NCBI GenBank assembly: GCA_021161105.1
Contig: JAGHBG010000013.1
Coordinates: forward strand, 1 to 19,168
DNA: 19,168 nt
Reading direction: 5' to 3'
DNA from: Thermotogaceae bacterium
GTDB taxonomy: Bacteria; Thermotogota; Thermotogae; Thermotogales; Thermotogaceae
This document shows positions 7,266 to 15,267 of the stretch, piece after piece. The notes under the pieces are model-generated. The model was given only the letters and a program-made list of their open reading frames with translations. It ran no database searches and was not told where the DNA came from. Position 1 is the first letter of the stretch. Every line of letters begins with the position of its first letter. Made by a program: the position numbers and the translations under genes.

Positions 7266-7690
7266 ACCATCTCACCTCCAAGGTGGTGCCTTTGAACGAC
7301 CTTTGTTGCGATTGGAAGCTTGTTGGCTGCCTGCCTCAAGGCTTCAAGAGCTATTTCTTCGCCCACTCCTCCAACTTCAAACATAACTCTACCAGGTTTT
7401 ACGACAGCAACCCAGCCTTCAACATTTCCCTTACCTTTGCCCATTCTCGTTTCTGCAGGTTTTTTGGTATAGGGCTTGTCCGGGAATATCTTTATCCAGA
7501 CTTTTCCTCTTCTTTTCATCACCCTCATCATTGCAATTCTGCATGCCTCTATCTGCTGAGCAGTTATCCAGGCTGGTTCAAGAGCCTTAAGTCCCCATTC
7601 TCCAAAGTCCACCTGGGCTCCACCTTTTGCTCTTCCTCTCATTCTACCTCTTTGCTGTTTTCTATATTTAACTCTTCTCGGCATCAACAT
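7262..7690 (-). CDS. rplP: 50S ribosomal protein L16 (uL16)
   Basis: 142 residues. MLMPRRVKYRKQQRGRMRG is the standard L16 start. The first ATG is supported both by family length and by AAGGGGG at 8-base spacing; the second ATG, two codons on, would leave a long spacing. Further motifs are FGEWGLKALEPAWITAQQIEACRIAMMR, KVWIKIFPDKPYTKKPAETRMGKGKG and the terminal ALRQAANKLPIATKVV. L16 contacts the A-site tRNA elbow and completes the peptidyl transferase region late in assembly. Confidence 0.98.
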   Translation of the reverse strand: MLMPRRVKYRKQQRGRMRGRAKGGAQVDFGEWGLKALEPAWITAQQIEACRIAMMRVMKRRGKVWIKIFPDKPYTKKPAETRMGKGKGNVEGWVAVVKPGRVMFEVGGVGEEIALEALRQAANKLPIATKVVQRHHLGGEMV

Positions 7691-7705
7691 GGGTTATTCC
7701 CCCTT

Positions 7706-8335
7706 TCAAATTTCTGCGTCTCCTTTGTAAATCCAAACCTTTATGCCTATAGTCCCATATTTGGTCATAGCAGTGGCCGTACCATAGTCGATGATAGCCC
7801 TCAAGGTCTGAAGCGGAAGCCTTCCTCTAAGGTACCATTCTCTTCTCGCTATTTCCGCTCCACCAAGCCTTCCAGCCACCATTATCTTTACACCCTTTGC
7901 ACCTTTTCTCATCGCATCGGAAATAGCCCTTTTCATTGCTCTTTTGTAAGAAGCTCTCTTTTCAATTCTGCTTGCTATATTTTCCGCCACAAGTTGTGCA
8001 TCGACTTCGGGCGTTTTTACCTCCTCGACATTTATAACAAACTGCCTGTTGAACTTGGTTTGAAGATCATTTCTAAGATTGGTTATCTCAGAAGCTTTTC
8101 TTCCAATAATGACTCCTGGCCTTGCTGTTCTTACAGTTACATGTACATGATTATCATCAGGTCTTTTTATGAGAATCTGGCTAACACCTGCATTGTAATA
8201 TCTATCTTTCACTATCTTCCTTATTTCCTGATCTTCAAGGAGCCATTCTGCATAGTTTTTCTCATTGAACCATACTGTTTCCCAATCAGCGCTGACTCCA
8301 AGCCTAAATCCTTTTGGATGAACTTTCTGACCCAC
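7706..8335 (-). CDS. rpsC: 30S ribosomal protein S3 (uS3)
   Basis: 209 residues. The N-terminus GQKVHPKGFRLGVSADWETVW is diagnostic. A KH RNA-binding motif is seen as RPGVIIGRKASEI around residues 72-84. The C-terminal domain has AQLVAENIASRIEKRASYKRAMKRAI and GRLGGAEIARREWYLRGRLPLQTLRA, ending with GIKVWIYKGDAEI. S3 lines the mRNA entry tunnel with S4 and S5. The start codon is GTG at 8335 with GGAGAGGTG upstream. It lies 4 bases after rplV. Confidence 0.98.
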   Translation of the reverse strand: MGQKVHPKGFRLGVSADWETVWFNEKNYAEWLLEDQEIRKIVKDRYYNAGVSQILIKRPDDNHVHVTVRTARPGVIIGRKASEITNLRNDLQTKFNRQFVINVEEVKTPEVDAQLVAENIASRIEKRASYKRAMKRAISDAMRKGAKGVKIMVAGRLGGAEIARREWYLRGRLPLQTLRAIIDYGTATAMTKYGTIGIKVWIYKGDAEI

Positions 8336-8339
8336 TCTA

Positions 8340-8804
8340 TCACCTCTCCTCTTTATTTAGCTCTTTTTCCTTCTCTCTGTCCCTTACAATAACAGTAATA
8401 TGTGAGTATCTATGTTTGATTATATCCGCTCTTCCCCTTCCCCTTGGCCAAATTCTTTTTAGCCGCGGGCCATCATTTACATAAGCCTCAGAAACATAGA
8501 GTGCATCTTCATTAAGTCCAAAATTATTAACGGCATTGGCCACTGCACTATTCAAAACTTTGTAAATTATTCTCGCAGCTTTTTTAGGAGAGAACATCAA
8601 TATTGCAAACGCTTCATTAACATCTTTCCCTCTTATCGCATTTATAATGCTTCTCGCTTTTCTTGGAGAGATTCTCACAAACTTAGCCACAGCTCTTGCT
8701 TCTATTCTTTGCTTTTTTGCTTCTTCCTCTTTTATTACCCTATGGTATATCGATCTTTTTACTCTTTTTCCATCTTCTCTCCTTGGGACTTTCACTTTAT
8801 ACAT
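8340..8804 (-). CDS. rplV: 50S ribosomal protein L22 with N-terminal extension (uL22)
   Basis: 154 residues against about 110 in E. coli. The core starts near residue 34 with RIEARAVAKFVRISPRKARSIINAIRG and includes KKAARIIYKVLNSAVANAVNNFGLN. The long beta-hairpin that reaches into the peptide tunnel is GPRLKRIWPRGRGRAD (112-127), then HITVIVRD. The extra roughly 33 N-terminal residues are basic (VPRREDGKRVKRSIYHRVIK) and the C-terminal tail is charged. T. maritima L22 is also long, so this is a lineage trait rather than a misplaced start. GGAGGG precedes the ATG. Confidence 0.97.
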   Translation of the reverse strand: MYKVKVPRREDGKRVKRSIYHRVIKEEEAKKQRIEARAVAKFVRISPRKARSIINAIRGKDVNEAFAILMFSPKKAARIIYKVLNSAVANAVNNFGLNEDALYVSEAYVNDGPRLKRIWPRGRGRADIIKHRYSHITVIVRDREKEKELNKEER

Positions 8805-8816
8805 TTAAATCCCTCC

Positions 8817-9101
8817 TCACTTCATCTGGAGCTTCTTTGCTTTCTTGTCTGCATGACCTCCAAACCTTCTTGTTGGTGCAAACTCACCAAGTCTGTGACC
8901 AATCATACTTTCGGTAATGTACACAGGGATATGCTTCATACCATTGTATACTGCTATTGTATGTCCAACCATTTCGGGAATTATCATCGAAGCTCTACTC
9001 CATGTCTTTATTATTTTCTTTTCTCCCTTCTCATTAAGCATTCTTATTTTCTTTAAAAGCTTAGGGTCTACATATGGTCCTTTCTTCTTAGACCTTGCCA
9101 C
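8817..9101 (-). CDS. rpsS: 30S ribosomal protein S19 (uS19)
   Basis: 94 residues. It begins ARSKKKGPYVDPKLLKKI and contains KTWSRASMIIPEMVGHTIAVYNGMKHIPVYITESMIGHRLGEFAPTRRF, an unmistakable S19 core; the tail is basic. S19 forms a complex with S13 in the 30S head and contacts A- and P-site tRNAs. The start is GTG at 9101-9099; an ATG two bases upstream is in another frame. AAGGGGGTG serves as ribosome binding site. Confidence 0.98.
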   Translation of the reverse strand: MARSKKKGPYVDPKLLKKIRMLNEKGEKKIIKTWSRASMIIPEMVGHTIAVYNGMKHIPVYITESMIGHRLGEFAPTRRFGGHADKKAKKLQMK

Positions 9102-9114
9102 ATCTTCACCCCCT

Positions 9115-9942
9115 TCATACTCTGTTCCTGCGTCTGACTATGAATTTATCGGAAGGTTTCCTGCCGCGTCTTGTCTTGTATCCCTTGGTTGGCCAACCCC
9201 ATGGACTCGTTGGATGGTGACCTTTACCTCTACCTTCTCCTCCACCATGTGGGTGGTCAACTGGGTTCATAGCAACACCTCTAACATGAGGTCTTCTTCC
9301 AAGCCACCTGACTCTTCCAGCTTTTCCATGAGATTCGTTCTTATGTTCTTCTCTTCCTACTACTCCAACAGTTGCATAACACTTTACATTTATCTTTCTA
9401 AGTTCACCAGATGGCATTCTCAAAAGGGCGTACTTCCCTTCCTTAGCCATTATCTGGCAAGAAGCACCCGCTGCTCTTGCTATCTGCCCACCTTTTCCAG
9501 GCTTGAACTCGACATTGTGAACTATTGTTCCCACTGGAATTTTCTCAAGTGGGAGTGCATTACCAGGCCTGACTTCTGCTTCCTCTCCAGCCATTACCGT
9601 ATCTCCAACCTTTAAACCTTCTGGCGCAAGAATATATCTTCTTTCACCATCAGCATAAAGAAGAAGAGCTATTCTTGCCGTTCTGTTAGGATCATACTCT
9701 ATGGCTAAAATTTTAGCGGGTACTTCTCTTTTGTCTCTTTTAAAATCTATTATTCTGTATCTTCTTTTATGTCCGCCACCCCTGAATCTAACAGTGACTC
9801 TTCCATGATGGTTCCTGCCACCAGTTCTATGAAGTGGAACAGTTAAAGACTTTTCCGGCCTATCCTTGGTTATCTCAGAAAAATCTGGAACAACCATAAA
9901 TCTTCTTCCGGGAGTAGCTGGTTTAAATCTTCTGAGTCCCAT
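9115..9942 (-). CDS. rplB: 50S ribosomal protein L2 (uL2)
   Basis: 275 residues, the normal length. Conserved blocks include GGRNHHGRVTVRFRGGGHKR (41-60), IEYDPNRTARIALLLYADGE and GKGGQIARAAG. The peptidyl transferase-associated loop is GVAMNPVDHPHGGGEGRG with H230. L2 binds domain IV of 23S rRNA and helps join the subunits. The protein reads almost like the T. maritima L2 that I recall, one of the main hints to the Thermotogota. It lies between rplW and rpsS as usual. Confidence 0.99.
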   Translation of the reverse strand: MGLRRFKPATPGRRFMVVPDFSEITKDRPEKSLTVPLHRTGGRNHHGRVTVRFRGGGHKRRYRIIDFKRDKREVPAKILAIEYDPNRTARIALLLYADGERRYILAPEGLKVGDTVMAGEEAEVRPGNALPLEKIPVGTIVHNVEFKPGKGGQIARAAGASCQIMAKEGKYALLRMPSGELRKINVKCYATVGVVGREEHKNESHGKAGRVRWLGRRPHVRGVAMNPVDHPHGGGEGRGKGHHPTSPWGWPTKGYKTRRGRKPSDKFIVRRRNRV

Positions 9943-9959
9943 ATCTATTCACCCCTTAT

Positions 9960-10262
9960 TCATATCTCTGGCATTAACTCTTTAATCACGTATCCTTCTT
10001 TAAGGGTAACTATTGCTTTCTTCCATCTTCTTGATTTTCCCTGGTAAATCCCTCTTCTTTTTGGCTTTGGTTTCACATTAACAACATTCACCTTTTCAAC
10101 TTTAACATCAAATATTTTTTCAATAGCCTCTTTTATCTGACCTTTATTAGCCAGTGGATTAACTTCAAAAACATATTTTCTATCATTCATCATGAGATGG
10201 GTTTTTTCAGTGAGAATAGGCTTGACAATTACATCATAAGGAGTGAGCTTTTCACTCTTCAT
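9960..10262 (-). CDS. rplW: 50S ribosomal protein L23 (uL23)
   Basis: 100 residues. LTPYDVIVKPILTEKTHLMMNDRKYVFEVNPLANKGQIKEAIEKIFDVKVEKVNVVNVKPKPKRRG is the typical L23 ferredoxin-like fold with its basic loop, ending WKKAIVTLKEGYVI. L23 surrounds the tunnel exit and is the docking site for trigger factor and SRP. The start overlaps the rplD stop as ATGA, implying coupled translation. Confidence 0.98.
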   Translation of the reverse strand: MKSEKLTPYDVIVKPILTEKTHLMMNDRKYVFEVNPLANKGQIKEAIEKIFDVKVEKVNVVNVKPKPKRRGIYQGKSRRWKKAIVTLKEGYVIKELMPEI

Positions 10263-10927
10263 GCTCCGAACACCTCCTCTATCTTCCTTGCCATATCCTC
10301 TGTTATAACCAGATAATCATACCTTATTATGTCGTATACATTGAGTCCATCTACATTCGGCTTCTTATTTCCAGGGTTATCAGCTATTAAAACCTTCACA
10401 CCGGGTATATTCTTTCCAGAAAGTCTTACATTAATATACTCTTCATTTTTCCACGGAAGAACAAACAAAACCTTGGCTTCATCGAGTTTCAAGTTCTTAA
10501 GAACTTCTCTCATTTTCTTTGTTTTTGGCGAATCAAACTTTATATCGTCAAGCACCAGTAATTTATTTTCATTAAGTTTAACGGACAAAGCACTCCTAAG
10601 TGCAAGCTTTTTCATTTTTTTATTAAGCTTTTTACTCCAATCTCTTGGCTTTGGACCATGAGCAACTCCTCCATGTCTCCAGATAGGAGACCTTATAGAA
10701 CCATGTCTTGCTCTACCAAGATGTTTTTGGGGCCATGGCTTCCTTCCTCCACCAGATACTTCTCCTCTTCCTTTGGTAGAAGCAGTTCCAGCTCTTCTGT
10801 TAGAAAGCTGCATATCAACATACCTGTACATAACATCAAAGTTAGGTTCGATATTAAAAATCTCATCCTTAAGCTCTATGGTTCCTACTTTCTCACCACT
10901 GATGTTAAAGACATCAAGTGTTGCCAT
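10259..10927 (-). CDS. rplD: 50S ribosomal protein L4 (uL4)
   Basis: 222 residues. The globular domain is interrupted by the long basic loop (about 44-92: NRRAGTASTKGRGEVSGGG, KPWPQKHLGRARHGSIRSP, HGGVAHGP) that reaches into the peptide tunnel. The rest (MKKLALRSALSVKLNENKLLVLDD, LPWKNEEYINVRLSGKNIPGV) is typical. In E. coli L4 also represses its own S10 operon by acting on the leader. The nearest candidate leader structure here is the tuf-rpsJ hairpin, but any link is only a guess. The gene begins 3 bases after the rplC stop. Confidence 0.98.
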   Translation of the reverse strand: MATLDVFNISGEKVGTIELKDEIFNIEPNFDVMYRYVDMQLSNRRAGTASTKGRGEVSGGGRKPWPQKHLGRARHGSIRSPIWRHGGVAHGPKPRDWSKKLNKKMKKLALRSALSVKLNENKLLVLDDIKFDSPKTKKMREVLKNLKLDEAKVLFVLPWKNEEYINVRLSGKNIPGVKVLIADNPGNKKPNVDGLNVYDIIRYDYLVITEDMARKIEEVFGA

Positions 10928-10930
10928 AGA

Positions 10931-11578
10931 TTACGCCTCCCCTTTCCTTATTTTCGGGGCTTTTGCACTTCTTATGATAAGAAGACCGCCCCTCGCTCCC
11001 GGGACTCCACCTTTGACCACTAATAGACCGTTTTCGGGATCAACTTTAACAACCTCAAGATTCCTTACAGTAACCCTTTCATTTCCGTATCTTCCTGCCA
11101 TCTTTTTACCTTTAAATATCTTTGATGGTTCAGAGTGCTGACCTACAGAACCGAGCATTCTGTGAAATTTGGAACCATGAGATTTTGGTCCTCCTTGAAA
11201 TCCCCATCTTTTCATGGCTCCAGCGTATCCTTTTCCTTTTGTCCATCCTGTAACATCAACAACTTCTCCCGGTTCAAAAACAGAAACATCTATAGTTTGT
11301 CCAATCTCGTACCCACTTACATCATCCATTCTGAATTCTTTCAGAATTCTCATTGGTTTTACTCCTGCTTTCTTGAAATGTCCAAGCATTGGTTTGTTTA
11401 CTTTCCCTTCAGGTATCTCTTCATATCCAACTTGAATTGCAGAATAGCCATCGGTTTCGGGTGTTTTTTTCTGGACAACAACAACCGGCCCAGCTTTTAT
11501 AACCGTAACCGGGACAGCAATTCCATTTTCATCAAAAACCTGCGTCATTCCAACTTTTCTTCCCAAAATCATCTTCAT
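10931..11578 (-). CDS. rplC: 50S ribosomal protein L3 (uL3)
   Basis: 215 residues when started at the ATG at 11578. This gives the standard KMILGRKVGMTQVFDENGIAVPVTVI N-terminus, with GGAGGTG 9 bases upstream. The frame stays open to 11620, but that part overlaps the rpsJ end and has no family resemblance. The 23S-binding core GFQGGPKSHGSKFHRMLGSVG and the MAGRYGNERVTVRNL segment are present. L3 is one of the first proteins to bind 23S rRNA and reaches towards the peptidyl transferase centre. Confidence 0.97.
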   Translation of the reverse strand: MKMILGRKVGMTQVFDENGIAVPVTVIKAGPVVVVQKKTPETDGYSAIQVGYEEIPEGKVNKPMLGHFKKAGVKPMRILKEFRMDDVSGYEIGQTIDVSVFEPGEVVDVTGWTKGKGYAGAMKRWGFQGGPKSHGSKFHRMLGSVGQHSEPSKIFKGKKMAGRYGNERVTVRNLEVVKVDPENGLLVVKGGVPGARGGLLIIRSAKAPKIRKGEA

Positions 11579-11594
11579 GCCACAGCACCTCCGA

Positions 11595-11903
11595 TCAGAG
11601 CTTGATCTCCACATCGACACCCGCCGGCAAATTTATCTTCATCAATTCGTCTATGGTTTTCGGCGATGGATTTATTATATCAATAAGCCTTTTATGAACC
11701 TTCTTCTCAAAATGCTCTCTTGAATCCTTGTGTTTAAGTGGCGATCTCAAAACCGTGTATAAAGTTCTTTCTGTCGGCAGAGGTATCGGACCAGACACCT
11801 TAGCATTTGTTGCTTTCACAACCTCAACTATTTTCTTAGCAGATTCATCAAGGAGTTCATGATCATAAGCTCTGAGCTTTATCCTTATCCTCTGTTCAGG
11901 CAT
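11595..11903 (-). CDS. rpsJ: 30S ribosomal protein S10 (uS10)
   Basis: 102 residues. It begins PEQRIRIKLRAYDHELLDESAKKIVE and contains VSGPIPLPTERTLYTVLRSPLKHKDSREHFEKKVHKRLIDI, diagnostic for S10/NusE. Besides its place in the 30S head, S10 pairs with NusB in transcription antitermination. That is noteworthy because a terminator-like hairpin lies just upstream of its own gene. A strong AGGAGGAGGG precedes the ATG by about 7 bases. Confidence 0.99.
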   Translation of the reverse strand: MPEQRIRIKLRAYDHELLDESAKKIVEVVKATNAKVSGPIPLPTERTLYTVLRSPLKHKDSREHFEKKVHKRLIDIINPSPKTIDELMKINLPAGVDVEIKL

Positions 11904-11919
11904 ATTCTACCCTCCTCCT

Positions 11920-11954
11920 GAAAATAAGAGTGAGAGGGAACTGCCCCCTCACTC
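11920..11954 (-). terminator. Terminator-like hairpin between tuf and rpsJ (possible attenuator)
   Basis: On the minus strand GAGTGAG-GGG pairs with CCC-T-CTCACTC: ten base pairs with one bulged T and a six-base loop, followed by TTATTTTC. The stem begins in the last sense codon and stop codon of tuf and ends before the rpsJ ribosome binding site. It looks like an intrinsic terminator with an imperfect T tract. Because the S10 genes lack another obvious promoter here, partial termination seems more likely than a full stop. Confidence 0.6.
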
Positions 11955-13151
11955 AATTATGGATGTAACAACTCCTGCACCGACGGTTCTTCCGCCTTCT
12001 CTTATGGCGAATCTCATTCCTTCGTCGATAGCAACAGGGTATATGAGCTTAATTGTGAGCTCAACGTTGTCTCCAGGCATGACCATTTCTACGCCTTCTG
12101 GAAGTTCAACGATTTCTCCAGTAACGTCAGCGGTCCTTATGTAGAACTGTGGTTTGTATCCCTTTGTAAATGGAGTATGCCTTCCTCCTTCTTCCTTCTT
12201 CAAGATGTAGACCTGAGCCTTAAACTGGGTGTGTGGATGAATGCTTCCTGGTTGTGCAAGAACCTGCCCTCTTTCGACTTCGTCCTTGTCAATTCCTCTC
12301 AAGAGACATCCAACATTATCTCCTGCAAGTCCTTCATCGAGGATCTTTCTGAACATTTCAACACTTGTAACAACTGTCTTCTTAACCTCGTAGGAAAGTC
12401 CTACGATTTCCACTTCATCACCGGGTCTGATTTTTCCTCTTTCGATTCTTCCAGTAACAACCGTTCCTCTTCCTGTGATAGAGAAGACGTCCTCAACTGG
12501 CATAAGGAATGGTTTATCTACATCTCTTTGTGGATCTGGTATGTAATTGTCAAGAGCATCAAGAAGTTCTTGAATTGGTTTGTAAACCTCATCATCTGGA
12601 TTATCTGGACCCTGAAGAGCCTTAAGAGCAGAACCCTTTATAACTGGAATTTCGTCTCCTGGATACTCGTATTTATCGAGGAGCTCTCTAACTTCCATCT
12701 CGACAAGCTCAATCATTTCCTCATCATCAACCATATCAGTCTTGTTAAGGAAAACAACTATTGCAGGAACATTAACCTGTCTTGCAAGAAGAACGTGTTC
12801 CCTTGTTTGTGGCATAGGACCATCGGTAGCAGCAACAACAAGAATGGCTCCATCCATCTGAGCCGCACCGGTAATCATGTTCTTGATGTAGTCAGCGTGT
12901 CCAGGACAGTCGATGTGGGCATAGTGCCTCTTCTCTGTTTCGTACTCAATGTGGGTGATGTTTATTGTTATTCCTCTTGCCTTTTCTTCTGGTGCTTTAT
13001 CTATCTGCTCGAATGGAACAAAATCTGCAAATCCTTTGAAAGACAGGTACTTTGTCATAGCAGCTGTAAGCGTGGTCTTTCCATGGTCTATATGCCCTAT
13101 AGTTCCAACATTAACATGAGGTTTCTTCCTTTCAAACTTTTCCTTTGCCAT
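11949..13151 (-). CDS. tuf: Elongation factor Tu
   Basis: 400 residues. The GTPase brings aminoacyl-tRNA to the ribosomal A site. Motifs: P-loop GHIDHGKT at 19-26, RGITI at 59-63, DCPGH at 81-85 (H85 catalytic), NKTD at 136-139 and GSALKAL for guanine contact. Domains 2 and 3 follow, with the DNVGCLLRG, RGQVLAQPGSI and GGRHTPFTKGYKPQFYIRT stretches and the terminal EGGRTVGAGVVT. It is clearly of the Thermotoga type as I recall it. AAGGAGGGG precedes the ATG, 33 bases after fusA. Only one tuf copy is seen in this window. Confidence 0.99.
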   Translation of the reverse strand: MAKEKFERKKPHVNVGTIGHIDHGKTTLTAAMTKYLSFKGFADFVPFEQIDKAPEEKARGITINITHIEYETEKRHYAHIDCPGHADYIKNMITGAAQMDGAILVVAATDGPMPQTREHVLLARQVNVPAIVVFLNKTDMVDDEEMIELVEMEVRELLDKYEYPGDEIPVIKGSALKALQGPDNPDDEVYKPIQELLDALDNYIPDPQRDVDKPFLMPVEDVFSITGRGTVVTGRIERGKIRPGDEVEIVGLSYEVKKTVVTSVEMFRKILDEGLAGDNVGCLLRGIDKDEVERGQVLAQPGSIHPHTQFKAQVYILKKEEGGRHTPFTKGYKPQFYIRTADVTGEIVELPEGVEMVMPGDNVELTIKLIYPVAIDEGMRFAIREGGRTVGAGVVTSIIE

Positions 13152-13184
13152 GCTTTTCCCCTCCTTTTACCTTTATTCCTATTA

Positions 13185-15263
13185 TCAGTATCCTACAACC
13201 TTTCTTCTAACCCTTTCCGGTATTTCTTGATAATGTGAAAACCTCATTATATAAGATGCCCTACCCTGACTTAACGACCTTAAAACTGTAGCATATCCAA
13301 AGAGTTCTGACAATGGTGCATGAGCTCTTATAATCCTGACTCCACCTCTGCTTTCCATTCCTTCTACCTTAGCTCTCCTTGAATTCAAGTCTGCAATAAT
13401 TCCCCCAACATACTCTTCTGGAGTTGTAATCTCAAGTTCCATTACAGGTTCAAGTAAAATTGGATTTGCTTTTCTCATCGCTTCCTTAAATGCCAGAGAA
13501 GCTGCAATTTTAAAGGCCATCTCGGAGGAATCAACCTCATGATAAGAACCATCCACAAGAATAGCCTTTATACCAACAACTGGATAACCCGCCAAAATGC
13601 CTGCATCCATAGCTTCTCTGACTCCCGCCTCAACCGCTGGTATGTACTCTTTCGGTATAACTCCACCAACCGTCTTATCCTCGAACTCGAAGTGTTTATC
13701 AAGTCCTATAGGCTCAAACCGCATAACAACGTGTCCGTACTGTCCTCTTCCACCCGTTTGCCTTATGTATTTTCCTTCCGCTTCTGCTGCAACTTTTATA
13801 GTCTCTCTATAAGAAACCTGTGGTTTTCCTACTCTTACTTTAACATTGAATTCTCTTTTGAGTCTATCAATAATTATCTCAAGATGAAGCTCTCCCATAC
13901 CGGAGAGAATGGTTTCTCCTGTTTCTTCATCTACCATTACCCTTAAAGTTGGATCTTCCTCAACAAGTGCATTTAAGGCTTTCACAAGCCTGGCTTCGTC
14001 GGCCTTACTGTATGGCTCAACTGCTATAGAAATAACCGGTTCCGGGAATTCCATCTTTTCCAATATAATCGGCGAATCACGATCGCAAAGAGTGTCTCCT
14101 GTTGTGGAGATTCTAAGTCCCACAGCTGCCGCTATATCCCCGGCTCTGACATAATCAACGTCTTCCCTCTTATCTGCATGCATGAAAACAAGCCTTGAAA
14201 TTCTCTCCCTTCTTTGCTTCGTTGAATTCCACACATAACTTCCCTTCTTCAGTTTTCCAGAATACACTCTGAAATATGTGAGCTTACCTATATAAGGATC
14301 AACCTGAACTTTAAAAACCAGAGCAGAAAAAGGCTCTTCCTCACTTGGCGCTCTCAAAAGCTCCTCTCCAGTCGCTGGATTCCAGCCTTTAACCGGTGGC
14401 ATATCAAGTGGAGATGGAAGATACATGACTATAGCATCTAAAAGCGGTTGTACTCCTATATTATTTTTTGCAGAACCTGCCAGAACGGGAACAAATTTCC
14501 CTTCAATAGTACCTATCCTAAGATACTTATGAATAAGCTTTTCAGGAATTTCCTCACCCTCAAGATAAAGCTCTGCTATTTCATCGTATTCTTCTCCAAG
14601 TTTGGAGATTAATTTTTCCCGCCACTCTTCCGCCTCATCTACCATATCGGATGGTATATCTTTATATACATACTCACTTCCATCCTCGCTTATCCAGTAT
14701 ATCGCCTTCATTTTTATCAGGTCTATTACTCCTTCAAAATCCTTTTCCGCTCCGATTGGAAGCTGCACCGGTACTGGATTCGCACCGAGTTTATCAATAA
14801 GTGTCTGAACTGCCATTAAGAAATCTGCACCGGTTTTATCCATCTTGTTCATGAAGGCTATTCTTGGAACTCCATACTTATCTGCCTGCCTCCACACAGT
14901 TTCTGATTGGGGTTCAACCCCTGCAGTTGCATCGAAAACCGCCACTGCACCATCAAGCACCCTCAATGATCTTTCAACCTCGGCTGTGAAGTCCACATGT
15001 CCGGGCGTATCAATTATGTTAATCCTGTAATCCTTCCAAAAACACGTAGTAGCCGCTGACGTAATGGTAATTCCTCTTTCCTTTTCCTGTTCCATCCAGT
15101 CCATAGTGGCAGTCCCTTCATCAACACTTCCTATGGTGTGTTTCCTGCCAGTGTAATACAAAATCCTCTCGGTAGTCGTCGTTTTACCTGCATCTATATG
15201 AGCCATTATTCCAATATTTCTTATCTTATCGAGCGATACATACAGGGCTGCCACTTCTTGCAT
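13185..15263 (-). CDS. fusA: Elongation factor G
   Basis: 692 residues. This ribosomal translocase has the P-loop AHIDAGKT at 21-28, RGITI at 63-67, DTPGH at 85-89 and NKMD at 139-142. Domains II to V follow, with the conserved GMGELHLEIIIDRLKREF, QTGGRGQYGHV and PEEYVGGIIADLNSRRA and a C-terminal SQGRASYIMRFSHY. The ATG at 15263 is preferred over the longer open frame (to 15320) because GGTGGTG lies just upstream and the extra 19 residues overlap rpsG and look non-homologous. The gene starts 4 bases after the rpsG stop. Confidence 0.98.
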   Translation of the reverse strand: MQEVAALYVSLDKIRNIGIMAHIDAGKTTTTERILYYTGRKHTIGSVDEGTATMDWMEQEKERGITITSAATTCFWKDYRINIIDTPGHVDFTAEVERSLRVLDGAVAVFDATAGVEPQSETVWRQADKYGVPRIAFMNKMDKTGADFLMAVQTLIDKLGANPVPVQLPIGAEKDFEGVIDLIKMKAIYWISEDGSEYVYKDIPSDMVDEAEEWREKLISKLGEEYDEIAELYLEGEEIPEKLIHKYLRIGTIEGKFVPVLAGSAKNNIGVQPLLDAIVMYLPSPLDMPPVKGWNPATGEELLRAPSEEEPFSALVFKVQVDPYIGKLTYFRVYSGKLKKGSYVWNSTKQRRERISRLVFMHADKREDVDYVRAGDIAAAVGLRISTTGDTLCDRDSPIILEKMEFPEPVISIAVEPYSKADEARLVKALNALVEEDPTLRVMVDEETGETILSGMGELHLEIIIDRLKREFNVKVRVGKPQVSYRETIKVAAEAEGKYIRQTGGRGQYGHVVMRFEPIGLDKHFEFEDKTVGGVIPKEYIPAVEAGVREAMDAGILAGYPVVGIKAILVDGSYHEVDSSEMAFKIAASLAFKEAMRKANPILLEPVMELEITTPEEYVGGIIADLNSRRAKVEGMESRGGVRIIRAHAPLSELFGYATVLRSLSQGRASYIMRFSHYQEIPERVRRKVVGY

Positions 15264-15267
15264 TCGA

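Noticed and set aside
7283..8392. A 369-codon open frame on the plus strand
   Set aside because: It runs antisense to rplP, rpsC and their neighbours. The translation is rich in Ser, Phe, Cys and His without any domain, as expected for the complement of lysine/arginine-rich ribosomal genes.
11579..11620. Upstream extension of L3 by 14 codons
   Set aside because: It overlaps the rpsJ stop and is unlike any L3 N-terminus; the ATG at 11578 follows GGAGGTG at normal spacing.
12177..13238. A 353-codon plus-strand open frame opposite tuf
   Set aside because: It is the mirror of the strongly biased EF-Tu coding sequence, has no ribosome binding site or recognisable domain, and has a low-complexity composition.
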